Assembly: GCA_902478935.1 (NCBI GenBank) | Contig: CABSMV010000056.1 | Location: 1-13,055 of the forward strand | Direction: 5' to 3' | From: an uncultured Collinsella sp. | Lineage (GTDB): Bacteria; Actinomycetota; Coriobacteriia; Coriobacteriales; Coriobacteriaceae | Length of the DNA stretch: 13,055 nt | In this document: piece by piece, positions 6,585 through 13,055 of the stretch | Numbering within the stretch: position 1 is the first letter of the stretch | How the letters are laid out: the number at the start of each line of letters is the position of its first letter | Notes under the pieces: model-generated | What the model saw: the letters and a program-made list of their open reading frames with translations, nothing else | The model's database searches: none | Told to the model about the DNA's origin: nothing | Translations under genes and position numbers: made by a program

Positions 6585-6670
6585 TCTAACGCCTCCCCCA
6601 CCATACGCTCACCACCCAAAACCTACCGTTCACCGACATTTTTGCTTCCCCGAACGGCTTTTGTCGCCCA

Positions 6671-6688
6671 AATGTTAACGTTGCCATT
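6671..6688. promoter_or_regulatory. Candidate LacI-1 operator, distal site of lacE
   Basis: AATGTTAACGTTGCCATT is a near palindrome with a central CG: 14 of 18 positions match its own reverse complement (AATGNNAACGTTNNCATT). A central CG with symmetric arms is the known form of LacI/GalR-family operators. The right arm (GTTGCCATT) recurs in the proximal site at 6791-6808. Confidence 0.65.
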
Positions 6689-6790
6689 GTGCAAACACAG
6701 AGCCACCGGGCGGCTCAAACGTTTACGCGTAAGGAATCGACGGTTCGCAGGCACAGGAACCACCGGTTCGCGTCTTTTTTTGTGTCACAA

Positions 6791-6808
6791 AATGGCAACG
6801 TCAACATT
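6791..6808. promoter_or_regulatory. Candidate LacI-1 operator, proximal site of lacE
   Basis: Read on the minus strand this is AATGTTGACGTTGCCATT, one base different from the site at 6671-6688 but in opposite orientation. The two sites are 120 bp apart, which would allow DNA looping. The right edge touches the putative -35 box of lacE at 6809. Confidence 0.65.
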
Positions 6809-6836
6809 TTGGCAACCGAACGTCAAAAGCTACCAT
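6809..6836 (+). promoter_or_regulatory. Probable lacE-lacG promoter
   Basis: TTGGCA (6809-6814, 5 of 6 to consensus) is followed after 16 bp by TACCAT (6831-6836, 4 of 6), predicting a start near 6843 and a leader of about 27 bases. The lacE ribosome site AGGAG (6859-6863) lies 6 bases before the ATG. Confidence 0.5.
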
Positions 6837-6869
6837 CGTTGCTAACCCACCGACTCTTAGGAGCATTGC

Positions 6870-8636
6870 ATGGAGCAACTCATCGCCACTATCGAAAAGG
6901 GCCAGCCCTTTTTCAACGCGATCGCCCGCAACAAGTACCTCAAGGCGATCCGCGACGGCTTTATCTCCGTCATCCCCATCATCATCTTCTCGTCCATCTT
7001 CTGCCTGGTAGCCTCGGTCCCCAACATCTGGGGTTTCTACTGGCCCGATGACATCAACAACGCTCTGTGGAAGTGCTACAACTACTCCATGGGCATCCTG
7101 GCCATCGCCTGCGCCGCCACCACGGCCAAGCACTTCGCCGACGCTCAGAACCGCGACCTGCCCAAGAATAACCAGATTAACTTTATCTCATGCATGTGCG
7201 CGGCCATCATCGGCTTCTTGCTCCTTTCGAGCGACACGGTCGCCACGGACGCCGCCAGCGGCTTCAACACCACCTACCTTGGTTCCAAGGGCCTGCTGAC
7301 CGCCTTCATCGCTGCGTTTGTGACCGGCATCATCTACAAGTTCTTTATCAAGCGCAACATCACCGTCAAGATGCCCGAGCAGGTTCCGCCCAACATCTCG
7401 CAGACCTTTAAGGACATCATCCCCTTCTCCGTCTGCATCACCGTCTTTTGGGTTTTTGACATCGTCTTCCGCGCTGCTTTTGGCTTCTGCTTTGCCCAGG
7501 GCGTCATCCAGGTGTTCCAGCCCCTGTTCACCGCTGCCGACGGCTACATCGGCCTCGCTGTGATCTACGGCGCCATGAGCCTGTTCTGGTTCGTCGGCGT
7601 CCACGGCCCCTCGATCGTCGAGCCCGCCATCGCTGCCGCTCTCGTTGCCAATATGACCGACAACCTGGCTGTGTTCCAGGCCGGTCAGCACGCTTCCGCT
7701 GTCCTGACCCAGGGTGCCCAGTACTTCGTCGTCTGCATGGGCGGCACCGGCGCCACGCTCGTCCTGGTCTTTATGTTCTGCTTCTTGGCCAAGTCTCAGG
7801 AGATGCGCGCCGTCGGTAAGGCCGCTATCGTCCCCGTGTGCTTTGCCGTCAACGAGCCGCTGCTGTTCGCCGCACCCATCGTGCTCAATCCCGTCTTCTT
7901 TGTCCCGTTTGTCTTTGCCCCAATCGCCAACATCTGGATCCTCAAGATCTTTATCGACTTCTTGGGCATGAACGGCTTTATGTACACCCTGCCCTGGACC
8001 GTCCCCGGCCCCATCGGCACCATCATGGGCCTGGGCTTCCAGCCGCTCGCCTTTGTGATGCTCGCCCTTATCCTGGTTGTCGACTTTGCCCTGTACTATC
8101 CGTTCTTCCGTGCCTATGACGCCCAGAAGTGCGCCGAGGAGGCCGAGATCTCCCAGGAGGAGCTCGCCGCCAAGAACGCCGAGAAGGCTGCCAAGCTCAA
8201 CGACGCCTTCCAGGGCAAGGCCGATGCCAAGAGCGTTGCCGCCGGCGCCGCTGCCGAGGCTGTAAAGGCCGATGCTCCCGCCGCTGTCGCCGTTGAGGCA
8301 ACGACCGCCAGCGACCTCAACGGCAAGCGCGTACTCGTGCTCTGCCAGGGTGGCGGAACCTCGGGCCTGCTCGCCAACGCGCTGGCCAAGGCCGCCAAGG
8401 AGCGCGGCATTGATCTTGAGACCGCTGCCGAGGCCTATGGCAACCACGTGGACATGCTCCCCGACTTCGATCTGGTCGTCCTGGCCCCGCAGGCCGCAAG
8501 CTACCTGGCCGACCTGCAGAAGGACTGCGAGCGCGTGGGCAACAAGTGCGTCGCCTGCCGTGGCAAGCAGTACATCGAGCTCTCCCAGAACGGCGATAAG
8601 TCTCTCGCCTTCGTCTCCGAGCAGCTTTCGAAGTAA
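6870..8636 (+). CDS. lacE: PTS lactose-specific IIC-IIB permease, LacE
   Basis: Membrane permease that brings lactose into the cell and phosphorylates it to lactose 6-phosphate. The 588-residue protein begins with the IIC domain (about 1-430). Its N-terminus EKGQPFFNAIARNKYLKAIRD and segments LFWFVGVHGPSIVEPAIAA, GGTGATLVLVFMF, CFAVNEPLLFAAPIVLNP and LPWTVPGPIG are hallmarks of the lactose/cellobiose IIC family. A charged, Ala-rich linker (about 425-480) joins it to a C-terminal IIB domain. There VLVLCQGGGTSGLLANAL holds the phosphorylated Cys492. It is a little longer than typical LacE (about 565-570), the excess lying in the linker. ATG 6870 has AGGAG 6 bases ahead. It is followed by lacG after 66 bp. 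A cellobiose permease is possible, but resemblance to Gram-positive LacE and the lacABC context favour lactose. Confidence 0.93.
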   Translation: MEQLIATIEKGQPFFNAIARNKYLKAIRDGFISVIPIIIFSSIFCLVASVPNIWGFYWPDDINNALWKCYNYSMGILAIACAATTAKHFADAQNRDLPKNNQINFISCMCAAIIGFLLLSSDTVATDAASGFNTTYLGSKGLLTAFIAAFVTGIIYKFFIKRNITVKMPEQVPPNISQTFKDIIPFSVCITVFWVFDIVFRAAFGFCFAQGVIQVFQPLFTAADGYIGLAVIYGAMSLFWFVGVHGPSIVEPAIAAALVANMTDNLAVFQAGQHASAVLTQGAQYFVVCMGGTGATLVLVFMFCFLAKSQEMRAVGKAAIVPVCFAVNEPLLFAAPIVLNPVFFVPFVFAPIANIWILKIFIDFLGMNGFMYTLPWTVPGPIGTIMGLGFQPLAFVMLALILVVDFALYYPFFRAYDAQKCAEEAEISQEELAAKNAEKAAKLNDAFQGKADAKSVAAGAAAEAVKADAPAAVAVEATTASDLNGKRVLVLCQGGGTSGLLANALAKAAKERGIDLETAAEAYGNHVDMLPDFDLVVLAPQAASYLADLQKDCERVGNKCVACRGKQYIELSQNGDKSLAFVSEQLSK

Positions 8637-8645
8637 GTAACGCTC

Positions 8646-8679
8646 AGGGCCAGCCGACCATCCACAGCCGGCTGGCCCT
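8646..8679 (+). terminator. Intercistronic hairpin between lacE and lacG
   Basis: A perfect 11-bp GC-rich stem (AGGGCCAGCCG with CGGCTGGCCCT, loop 12) starts 9 bp after the lacE stop codon. The tail is TCGATTT, a poor T-run, so complete termination is unlikely. It may be a partial terminator or a barrier that stabilises lacE mRNA (inference). Confidence 0.6.
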
Positions 8680-8702
8680 TCGATTTAGACGATTGGATCA
8701 TC

Positions 8703-10142
8703 ATGTCCGTTAACCCTGTTAGCGTCACCAACCCGCCTGCGCAGTTTCCCGAGGACTTTGTCTTTGGCGGCGCCACCGCTGCCTACCAGGTAGAGGGCGA
8801 GACCCGCACCCACGGTAAGGGCAAGGTTGCCTGGGACGACTTCCTGGAGGCCCAGGGGCGCTTCTCCCCCGATCCCGCTTCGGACTTCTACAACCAGTAC
8901 CCCGTCGACTTGGAGCTGTGCGAGGAGTTCGGTATCAACGGCATCCGCCTCTCCATCGCCTGGAGCCGCATCTTCCCCAACGGTACCGGCGAAATCAACC
9001 CCGAGGGTGTCCAGTTCTACCACGACCTCTTCGCCGAGTGCCACAAGCACCACGTTGAGCCGTTTGTCACGCTGCATCACTTCGATACGCCGCTTCCCCT
9101 CTTTGAGAAGGGCGACTTCCTCAACCGCGAGACCATCGACGCCTTTGTGGACTTTGCCACCTTCTGCTTTAAGGAGTACGCCGACCAGGTAACCTACTGG
9201 TTCACCTTTAACGAGATCTGGGCCGACGCCTCCAACACCTACATTGAGGGCACCTTCCCCGGTGGCGTCAAGGCGCATCTGGCCGAGGCCTTCCAGTGCG
9301 AGCACAACATGATGCTCGCCCACGCCAAGGCCGTGCTGGCCTTCCACAACGGCGGCTTTAAGGGCAAGATCGGCGTCATTCAGTCGCTGGAGTTTAAGTA
9401 TCCGCTCAACGAGAACGACCCCGCCGACATCAAAGCCGCCAACAACGAGCACGTGCTGCAGAACCAGTTTCTGCTCGACGCCACCTTCCGCGGCGACTAT
9501 GCCCCCGACACCCTCGAGTGCGCCAACCGCCTGGCTGCCGTCTCGGGCGGCACCATCGAGATCCTGGACGAGGACCTCGAGATTATGCGCGAGGCCGCGC
9601 TCTACAACGACTACCTGGGCGTTAACAACTACCAGTGCCGCTTCTTGAAGGCTTACGATGGCGAGAACGACCTGCACCACAACGGTACGGGCGAGAAGGG
9701 CACCGGCCGCTGGCGCGTTAAGGGTATTGGCGAGCATGTGAACAAGCCTGGTATCCCCACCACCGACTGGGACTGGATCATCTATCCCGAGGGCCTGTTC
9801 GATCTGCTCGTCTACATTAAGCAGCGCTACCCCAACTACAAGCAGATCTTCATCACCGAGAACGGCATGGGCTACAAGGACCCCTACAAGGACGGTTTTG
9901 TGGACGACCAGCCGCGCATCGACTACATCGAGCAGCACCTGCGCTGGTTGCTCAAGGCCATGGAGGTTGGCGTCAACGTAGGCGGCTACTTCCTGTGGAG
10001 CCTGCAGGATCAGTTCTCCTGGACCAATGGCTACAACAAGCGTTACGGCTTCTTCCACGTTGACTTTGAAACCCAGAAGCGCACGCCCAAGGCAAGCGCC
10101 TACTGGTACAAGCACGTAGCGCAGACCCGTCGTCTGGACTAG
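8703..10142 (+). CDS. lacG: 6-phospho-beta-galactosidase (GH1), LacG
   Basis: Cytoplasmic glycosidase that hydrolyses lactose 6-phosphate to glucose and galactose 6-phosphate, the product used by LacAB. The 479-residue single-domain GH1 protein begins FPEDFVFGGATAAYQVEG. The acid/base Glu171 is in TFNEIW and the nucleophile Glu386 in ITENGMG. The phospho-sugar pocket FSWTNGYNKRYGFF supplies Ser439, Lys446 and Tyr448, the Ser/Lys/Tyr set known to bind the 6-phosphate in this family. NGTGEKG and TDWDWIIYPEGL also match known LacG. The ribosome site is weak (GGATCATC before ATG). With the hairpin upstream this suggests lower expression than lacE, or coupling to it. A strong terminator follows. 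Some 6-phospho-beta-glucosidases are close relatives, but the neighbouring lacE and lacABC favour galactosidase. Confidence 0.93.
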   Translation: MSVNPVSVTNPPAQFPEDFVFGGATAAYQVEGETRTHGKGKVAWDDFLEAQGRFSPDPASDFYNQYPVDLELCEEFGINGIRLSIAWSRIFPNGTGEINPEGVQFYHDLFAECHKHHVEPFVTLHHFDTPLPLFEKGDFLNRETIDAFVDFATFCFKEYADQVTYWFTFNEIWADASNTYIEGTFPGGVKAHLAEAFQCEHNMMLAHAKAVLAFHNGGFKGKIGVIQSLEFKYPLNENDPADIKAANNEHVLQNQFLLDATFRGDYAPDTLECANRLAAVSGGTIEILDEDLEIMREAALYNDYLGVNNYQCRFLKAYDGENDLHHNGTGEKGTGRWRVKGIGEHVNKPGIPTTDWDWIIYPEGLFDLLVYIKQRYPNYKQIFITENGMGYKDPYKDGFVDDQPRIDYIEQHLRWLLKAMEVGVNVGGYFLWSLQDQFSWTNGYNKRYGFFHVDFETQKRTPKASAYWYKHVAQTRRLD

Positions 10143-10187
10143 CGACTGGCGGGGTTGCCCGCTCACACAACCTGTCCCCATTTCTCA

Positions 10188-10232
10188 GCCGGGGGCGGCA
10201 CGTCACACGGCGCGCCGCCCCCGGCCTTTTTT
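10188..10232 (+). terminator. Strong intrinsic terminator of lacE-lacG
   Basis: A perfect 12-bp all-GC stem (10188-10199 with 10214-10225, loop 14) is followed by C and six T (10227-10232). It starts 46 bp after the lacG stop codon. No T-run follows on the minus strand, so it should not act efficiently on the convergent lacI-2 transcript. Confidence 0.93.
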
Positions 10233-10250
10233 GGGCGGACCGTGTCGCAC

Positions 10251-10396
10251 GTTTGTCTCGATCTGTAACATCTAGCCGAGTTTTTTGGTCCTAGCTGTTA
10301 CAGATTGAGACGAACAGGATTGCTCTTTCCGAAGAATCTAAATCTGTAACACGTAGCCCGCTTTTGACCGTCTACCTGTTACAAATCGAGACAAAC
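10251..10396. repeat. Two tandem related hairpins (four arms of one motif)
   Basis: Arms at 10251-10275, 10291-10315 (inverted), 10342-10356 (short) and 10372-10396 (inverted) are versions of one motif with core ATCTGTAACA and outer part GTTTGTCTC. The first pair matches at 22 of 25 positions, the second at 13 of 15. Both loops are exactly 15 bases and contain a T-run. The unit therefore occurs twice, the second with its left outer part (the GTTTGTCTC segment) missing. It lies between the lacG terminator and the lacI-2 stop codon, where no gene is present. It may be a REP-type palindromic element (inference). Confidence 0.75.
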
Positions 10397-10406
10397 GGAG
10401 TAGGAC

Positions 10407-11435
10407 CTAACCCCGTATGTCCCTAACAGTCGAGCGTTCGACCAGCGTACTCGGCACATGAATCGCCTCGATAGACGAGCTCTCTCCAATCGCCGCCTCA
10501 AACGCAAGCTTACCGACACCGCGCAAATCAAATCGCAGCGTCGTCAGCCGATTGTGAGGAACAAGTCCCTCGAGTGCGTCGTCGATACCAACCACGCTCA
10601 CGTCGTCGGGCACGGACAGGCCCGCGTTCTCGAGCGCGGCGATAACGCCCAGCGCCATCTGGTCATTTGCCGCAAGCACGGCAGTCGGCGCCTGCGACCC
10701 GCCGGCAAGCACCTCGGCCGCAATCCGCTCGCCCATGGCGTACCCACTGTCCGCACTCCAATCGCCACGCAGCATCGGAGCGGCATCGACATGAGCACGA
10801 CCCAGCGTATCGCGCCAACCGGCCTCACGAAAATGCGAGGAAATCGAGTTTTCCGGACCCGCCACAAACCGCATATTCGAGTGACCATGTTCCAGCAGAT
10901 AATTGGTCAACAGCTCGCACGAACCATACTGGTCGGAGTCGATCGTCGTGCAGCGCGGATGCGCATACATGGACAGGATGACCGTTCGCACTCCCGGCTG
11001 GGGAACAAACTCCTCAAAATCGGGAGCCATGCGGTTCATGTTGAGAATCATGCCGTCGACGGGTCGCTCGACCATGCGGCGCGAGGCATCGGCAAGTGCA
11101 TAGGGCTTGTCGCCGCCCATCTCGATCATAGTGACGGCAAAATCATGCTCGCGCGCCGCTTGCATGATACCCTCGAGCGTCGCCAGGTTACCGACACGTG
11201 TGATGTTGTACATGCACAGGCCAATAGAACGATACGACCCGCCGCGCAACGCCGCTCCAGCAAAATTGGGACGAAAGCCCAGCTCTTCTATGGCGGCCAG
11301 CACACGCTTGCGCGTCTTTTCCGTCACGTTGGGCATACCGTTGACCACGCGAGACACAGTCTGGCGGCTCACGCCAGCGAGCGCCGCAACCTCTGCCGCG
11401 CTCGCCGAACGACCATTCCTTGTCTGCTGATCCAT
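10407..11435 (-). CDS. LacI-family transcriptional regulator (LacI-2)
   Basis: Second LacI-family regulator, 342 residues from the ATG at 11435. The helix-turn-helix is AAEVAALAGVSRQTVSRVV (about 13-31). Its recognition helix SRQTVSRVV differs from LacI-1 (SEQTVSRTV) at the first variable position, R against E. The effector domain has VDGMI, IDSDQYGS, LAANDQMALGV and VSVVGIDDALEG, and the two regulators are similar along their whole length. The start is uncertain: ATG 11435 has GGAAGG only one base ahead, a GTG at 11444 has CAGG 5 bases ahead, and an ATG at 11492 has no ribosome site and would leave almost no leader after the promoter at 11523-11552. It is divergent from the second phospho-beta-galactosidase gene and has candidate operators there and at its own promoter. 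Inducer unknown. Confidence 0.9.
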   Translation of the reverse strand: MDQQTRNGRSASAAEVAALAGVSRQTVSRVVNGMPNVTEKTRKRVLAAIEELGFRPNFAGAALRGGSYRSIGLCMYNITRVGNLATLEGIMQAAREHDFAVTMIEMGGDKPYALADASRRMVERPVDGMILNMNRMAPDFEEFVPQPGVRTVILSMYAHPRCTTIDSDQYGSCELLTNYLLEHGHSNMRFVAGPENSISSHFREAGWRDTLGRAHVDAAPMLRGDWSADSGYAMGERIAAEVLAGGSQAPTAVLAANDQMALGVIAALENAGLSVPDDVSVVGIDDALEGLVPHNRLTTLRFDLRGVGKLAFEAAIGESSSIEAIHVPSTLVERSTVRDIRG

Positions 11436-11494
11436 GCCTTCCACGCTAACCTGCTTCCCAACTATTCCCCGCGCCCATGGCGCATCGTACATAC

Positions 11495-11512
11495 ATTGAT
11501 AACGTGCTCATG
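11495..11512. promoter_or_regulatory. Candidate LacI-2 operator at its own promoter
   Basis: ATTGATAACGTGCTCATG shares the 12-base run TAACGTGCTCAT with the site at 11627-11644. It lies just downstream of the -10 box of lacI-2, over the expected transcription start, a classical position for self-repression. Confidence 0.6.
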
Positions 11513-11522
11513 ATACCCGAGC

Positions 11523-11552
11523 CATATACCACAACATGAAAACTTCTGTCAA
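11523..11552 (-). promoter_or_regulatory. Promoter of lacI-2
   Basis: On the minus strand a consensus TTGACA (plus-strand 11547-11552) is followed after 18 bp by TATATG (11523-11528, 4 of 6), preceded by TGG as in extended -10 promoters. Transcription should start near 11516, about 80 bases before the preferred start codon. Confidence 0.65.
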
Positions 11553-11626
11553 TCAAAACCGCTTACCGAACAAATACAACCGTTCGCATCTGTTTGAAGT
11601 TGTTTTGTTTCTATACATCCCAGCCG

Positions 11627-11644
11627 GATGTTAACGTGCTCATT
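11627..11644. promoter_or_regulatory. Candidate LacI-2 operator, distal site of lacG2
   Basis: GATGTTAACGTGCTCATT has the central CG and outer ATG/CAT arms of a LacI-type operator. Its right arm GTGCTCATT is repeated exactly in the next site. It is 22 bp from that site, about two helical turns, so two dimers could sit side by side. Confidence 0.62.
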
Positions 11645-11648
11645 GTCA

Positions 11649-11666
11649 AATGTTCACGTGCTCATT
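11649..11666. promoter_or_regulatory. Candidate LacI-2 operator, proximal site of lacG2
   Basis: AATGTTCACGTGCTCATT is palindromic as AATGNNCACGTGNNCATT (14 of 18 positions). TTGGTT, a possible -35 box, follows immediately at 11667-11672, just as TTGGCA follows the proximal lacE site. No good -10 is found 16-18 bp further; TAAGAT (11683-11688) is too close to pair with it. Confidence 0.62.
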
Positions 11667-11785
11667 TTGGTTCTAATCATTTTAAGATAGTGTTTATCGG
11701 GCTTTTTCACCGCTGAACGCTAACCAGGGAGCCTCCTGAGCGCAAACGCACAATATCGAACAGCGAGACGAGAGGATGTATGCAT

Positions 11786-13055
11786 ATGTCTTTGCTAAAC
11801 CGCGTACAGCAGCTGCCGAAGGGCTTTGTTTGGGGCGCCGCAACCGCCGCGTACCAAACGGAAGGTTCCACGAAGGTGGCAGGCAAGGGTAAGACCATGT
11901 GGGACGATTACCTTGTCGCCCAGGGTCGCTTTTTGCCCGACCCGGCCAGTGATTTCTACAACCGCTACGAGGAGGATATCCGCCTTTCTGCCGAGCATGG
12001 ACTCAACGCCATTCGTGTGTCCATCGCCTGGACCCGCATCTTCCCCAACGGCGACGATGCCGAACCCCTCGCCGAGGGCGTTAAGCACTACCACGAGCTG
12101 TTCGCCTGCTGCAAAAAGTATGGCGTCGAGCCCTATGTGTCCCTGCATCACTTTGACTCCCCCGCCGCCCTGTTCAACCAGGGCGACTGGCTCAACCGCA
12201 AGACCGTCGACGCCTATGTGCGCTATGCCGAGTTCTGCTTCCGCGAGTTCCGCGAGGTCAAGAATTGGTTCACCATCAACGAGCTCATCAGCCTCTCGCA
12301 CTCCCAATACATCCAAGGCAACTTCCCGCCCAACCATCACTTTGATGTGACGAGCGGCATCCAGAGCCAGCACAACGAGCTCGTTGCCCACGCCCGCGCC
12401 GTCAACCTGTATAAGGATCTTGACGAGACCGAGCACCTGGGCGGACGCATTGGCATGGTCAACGTCCTGACGCCGGCATATCCTGCCACCGACTCGCCCG
12501 CCGACCAGCACGCCGCCGACCTGTACAACGCCTTCTACACCGACTTCATCATGGACGGCGCCTTCCTGGGTCACTACTCCGCGCGCACCCTCTCACTCAT
12601 CAACGAGATTCTGCGTGCCAACAACGCCACACTTACGGTTGAGGACAGCGACATGGAGGAGCTCGCCAAGGCGGCGCCCCGCAACGATATGTTCGGCCTC
12701 AACTACTATCAGTCGGCGTTTATCGCCGCCTACGATGGCGAGTCCACCAACAGCTTTAACGGCACCGGAGACAAGGGCACCTCGTGCTTTAAGTTTAAGG
12801 GCGTCGGGCAGCAGGTCGATATGCCGGGTATCCCCACCACCGACTGGGATTGGCTCATCTACCCGCAAGGCCTCTACGACACGCTCAAGCACATCAGCGC
12901 CACCTATCCCAACCTCCCCGTCATCTATATCACCGAAAACGGCCTGGGCCACAAGGACCCCGAGCCCGACGCAAACGGCATCGTCGCCGATCCCGAGCGC
13001 ATCGACTTTGTCGACCAGCACATGGAGAAGGTGCTCCAGGCGCGCGCCGAGGGCG
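11786..13055 (+). CDS. Second 6-phospho-beta-galactosidase (GH1), 3' end outside window
   Basis: A paralogue of LacG; 423 codons are present and the reading frame stays open at the right edge, so roughly the last 50 residues are missing. It begins MSLLNRVQQLPKGFVWGAAT. Acid/base Glu166 is in WFTINELI and nucleophile Glu384 in YITENGLG, so both catalytic residues are present. NGTGDKG and GIPTTDWDWLIYPQGLYD are shared with LacG and suggest the same phospho-sugar specificity. The 6-phosphate pocket near the C-terminus cannot be seen. An in-frame ATG at 11780 is also possible: GAGG (11772-11775) is 4 bases from it and 10 from 11786. The gene is divergent from lacI-2, preceded by two candidate operators, and has no PTS gene beside it within the window. 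6-Phospho-beta-glucosidase is the main alternative. Confidence 0.85.
   Translation, partial: MSLLNRVQQLPKGFVWGAATAAYQTEGSTKVAGKGKTMWDDYLVAQGRFLPDPASDFYNRYEEDIRLSAEHGLNAIRVSIAWTRIFPNGDDAEPLAEGVKHYHELFACCKKYGVEPYVSLHHFDSPAALFNQGDWLNRKTVDAYVRYAEFCFREFREVKNWFTINELISLSHSQYIQGNFPPNHHFDVTSGIQSQHNELVAHARAVNLYKDLDETEHLGGRIGMVNVLTPAYPATDSPADQHAADLYNAFYTDFIMDGAFLGHYSARTLSLINEILRANNATLTVEDSDMEELAKAAPRNDMFGLNYYQSAFIAAYDGESTNSFNGTGDKGTSCFKFKGVGQQVDMPGIPTTDWDWLIYPQGLYDTLKHISATYPNLPVIYITENGLGHKDPEPDANGIVADPERIDFVDQHMEKVLQARAEG

Noticed and set aside
7188..8447. Long minus-strand open frame (419 codons) opposite lacE
   Set aside because: Lies within the well-supported permease gene; its Gly/Asp/Glu-rich composition is that of antisense translation.
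8685..10181. Minus-strand open frame of 498 codons opposite lacG
   Set aside because: Longer than lacG itself but fully antisense to a GH1 gene with both catalytic residues; no recognisable domain and no start signal.
10251..10396. CRISPR-like array from repeated TCTGTAACA
   Set aside because: The copies alternate in orientation and form hairpins; there are no regular direct repeats with unique spacers and no cas gene.
10407..11492. Upstream ATG at 11492 as start of LacI-2
   Set aside because: No ribosome site, 19 extra residues ahead of the usual N-terminus, and it nearly touches the operator over the transcription start.

Overview
The window looks like chromosomal DNA of a gut actinobacterium of the class Coriobacteriia, most likely Collinsella. 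This is inferred from the high GC content of all genes, the C/G-ending codon use, Shine-Dalgarno sites of the AGGAG type, and the gene content. No 16S or marker gene is present, so the assignment is an inference.

The locus is a lactose phosphotransferase plus tagatose-6-phosphate locus, split into several transcription units. Minus strand, positions 3363 down to 101: lacA, lacB, an aldose 1-epimerase (LacX-like) and lacC. A structured ~100-bp repeat sits directly behind lacB and behind lacC. LacD (tagatose-bisphosphate aldolase) is not in the window. Minus strand, 4702 to 3671: an unrecognised multi-pass membrane protein with its own terminator. Minus strand, 6512 to 4955: a LacI-family regulator (here LacI-1) followed by lacF (PTS IIA) and a terminator. 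Plus strand, 6870 to 10142: lacE (PTS IIC-IIB) and lacG (6-phospho-beta-galactosidase), separated by a hairpin and closed by a strong terminator. Then two related hairpins, a second LacI-family gene on the minus strand (LacI-2, 10407-11435), and a divergent second 6-phospho-beta-galactosidase gene that runs off the right edge.

Functionally, LacE and LacF import lactose as lactose 6-phosphate and LacG splits it to glucose and galactose 6-phosphate. LacAB isomerises that to tagatose 6-phosphate and LacC phosphorylates it to tagatose 1,6-bisphosphate. The epimerase probably interconverts sugar anomers.

The most informative non-coding signal is regulatory. Two sets of near-palindromic 18-bp sites were found by eye, three copies each: one set around lacI-1/lacE and one around lacI-2/lacG2. 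They share the outer AATG/CATT arms and differ near the centre, as expected for two diverged LacI paralogues each controlling itself and its divergent neighbour. A separate family of TGAAC/CGAAC boxes, some spaced exactly 21 bp, lies upstream of lacF and lacA, which lack the LacI-type sites. I see no CRISPR array, tRNA, rRNA, transposase or phage gene. I see no clearly new enzymatic system; the novelty candidates are the structured repeats and the regulatory code.
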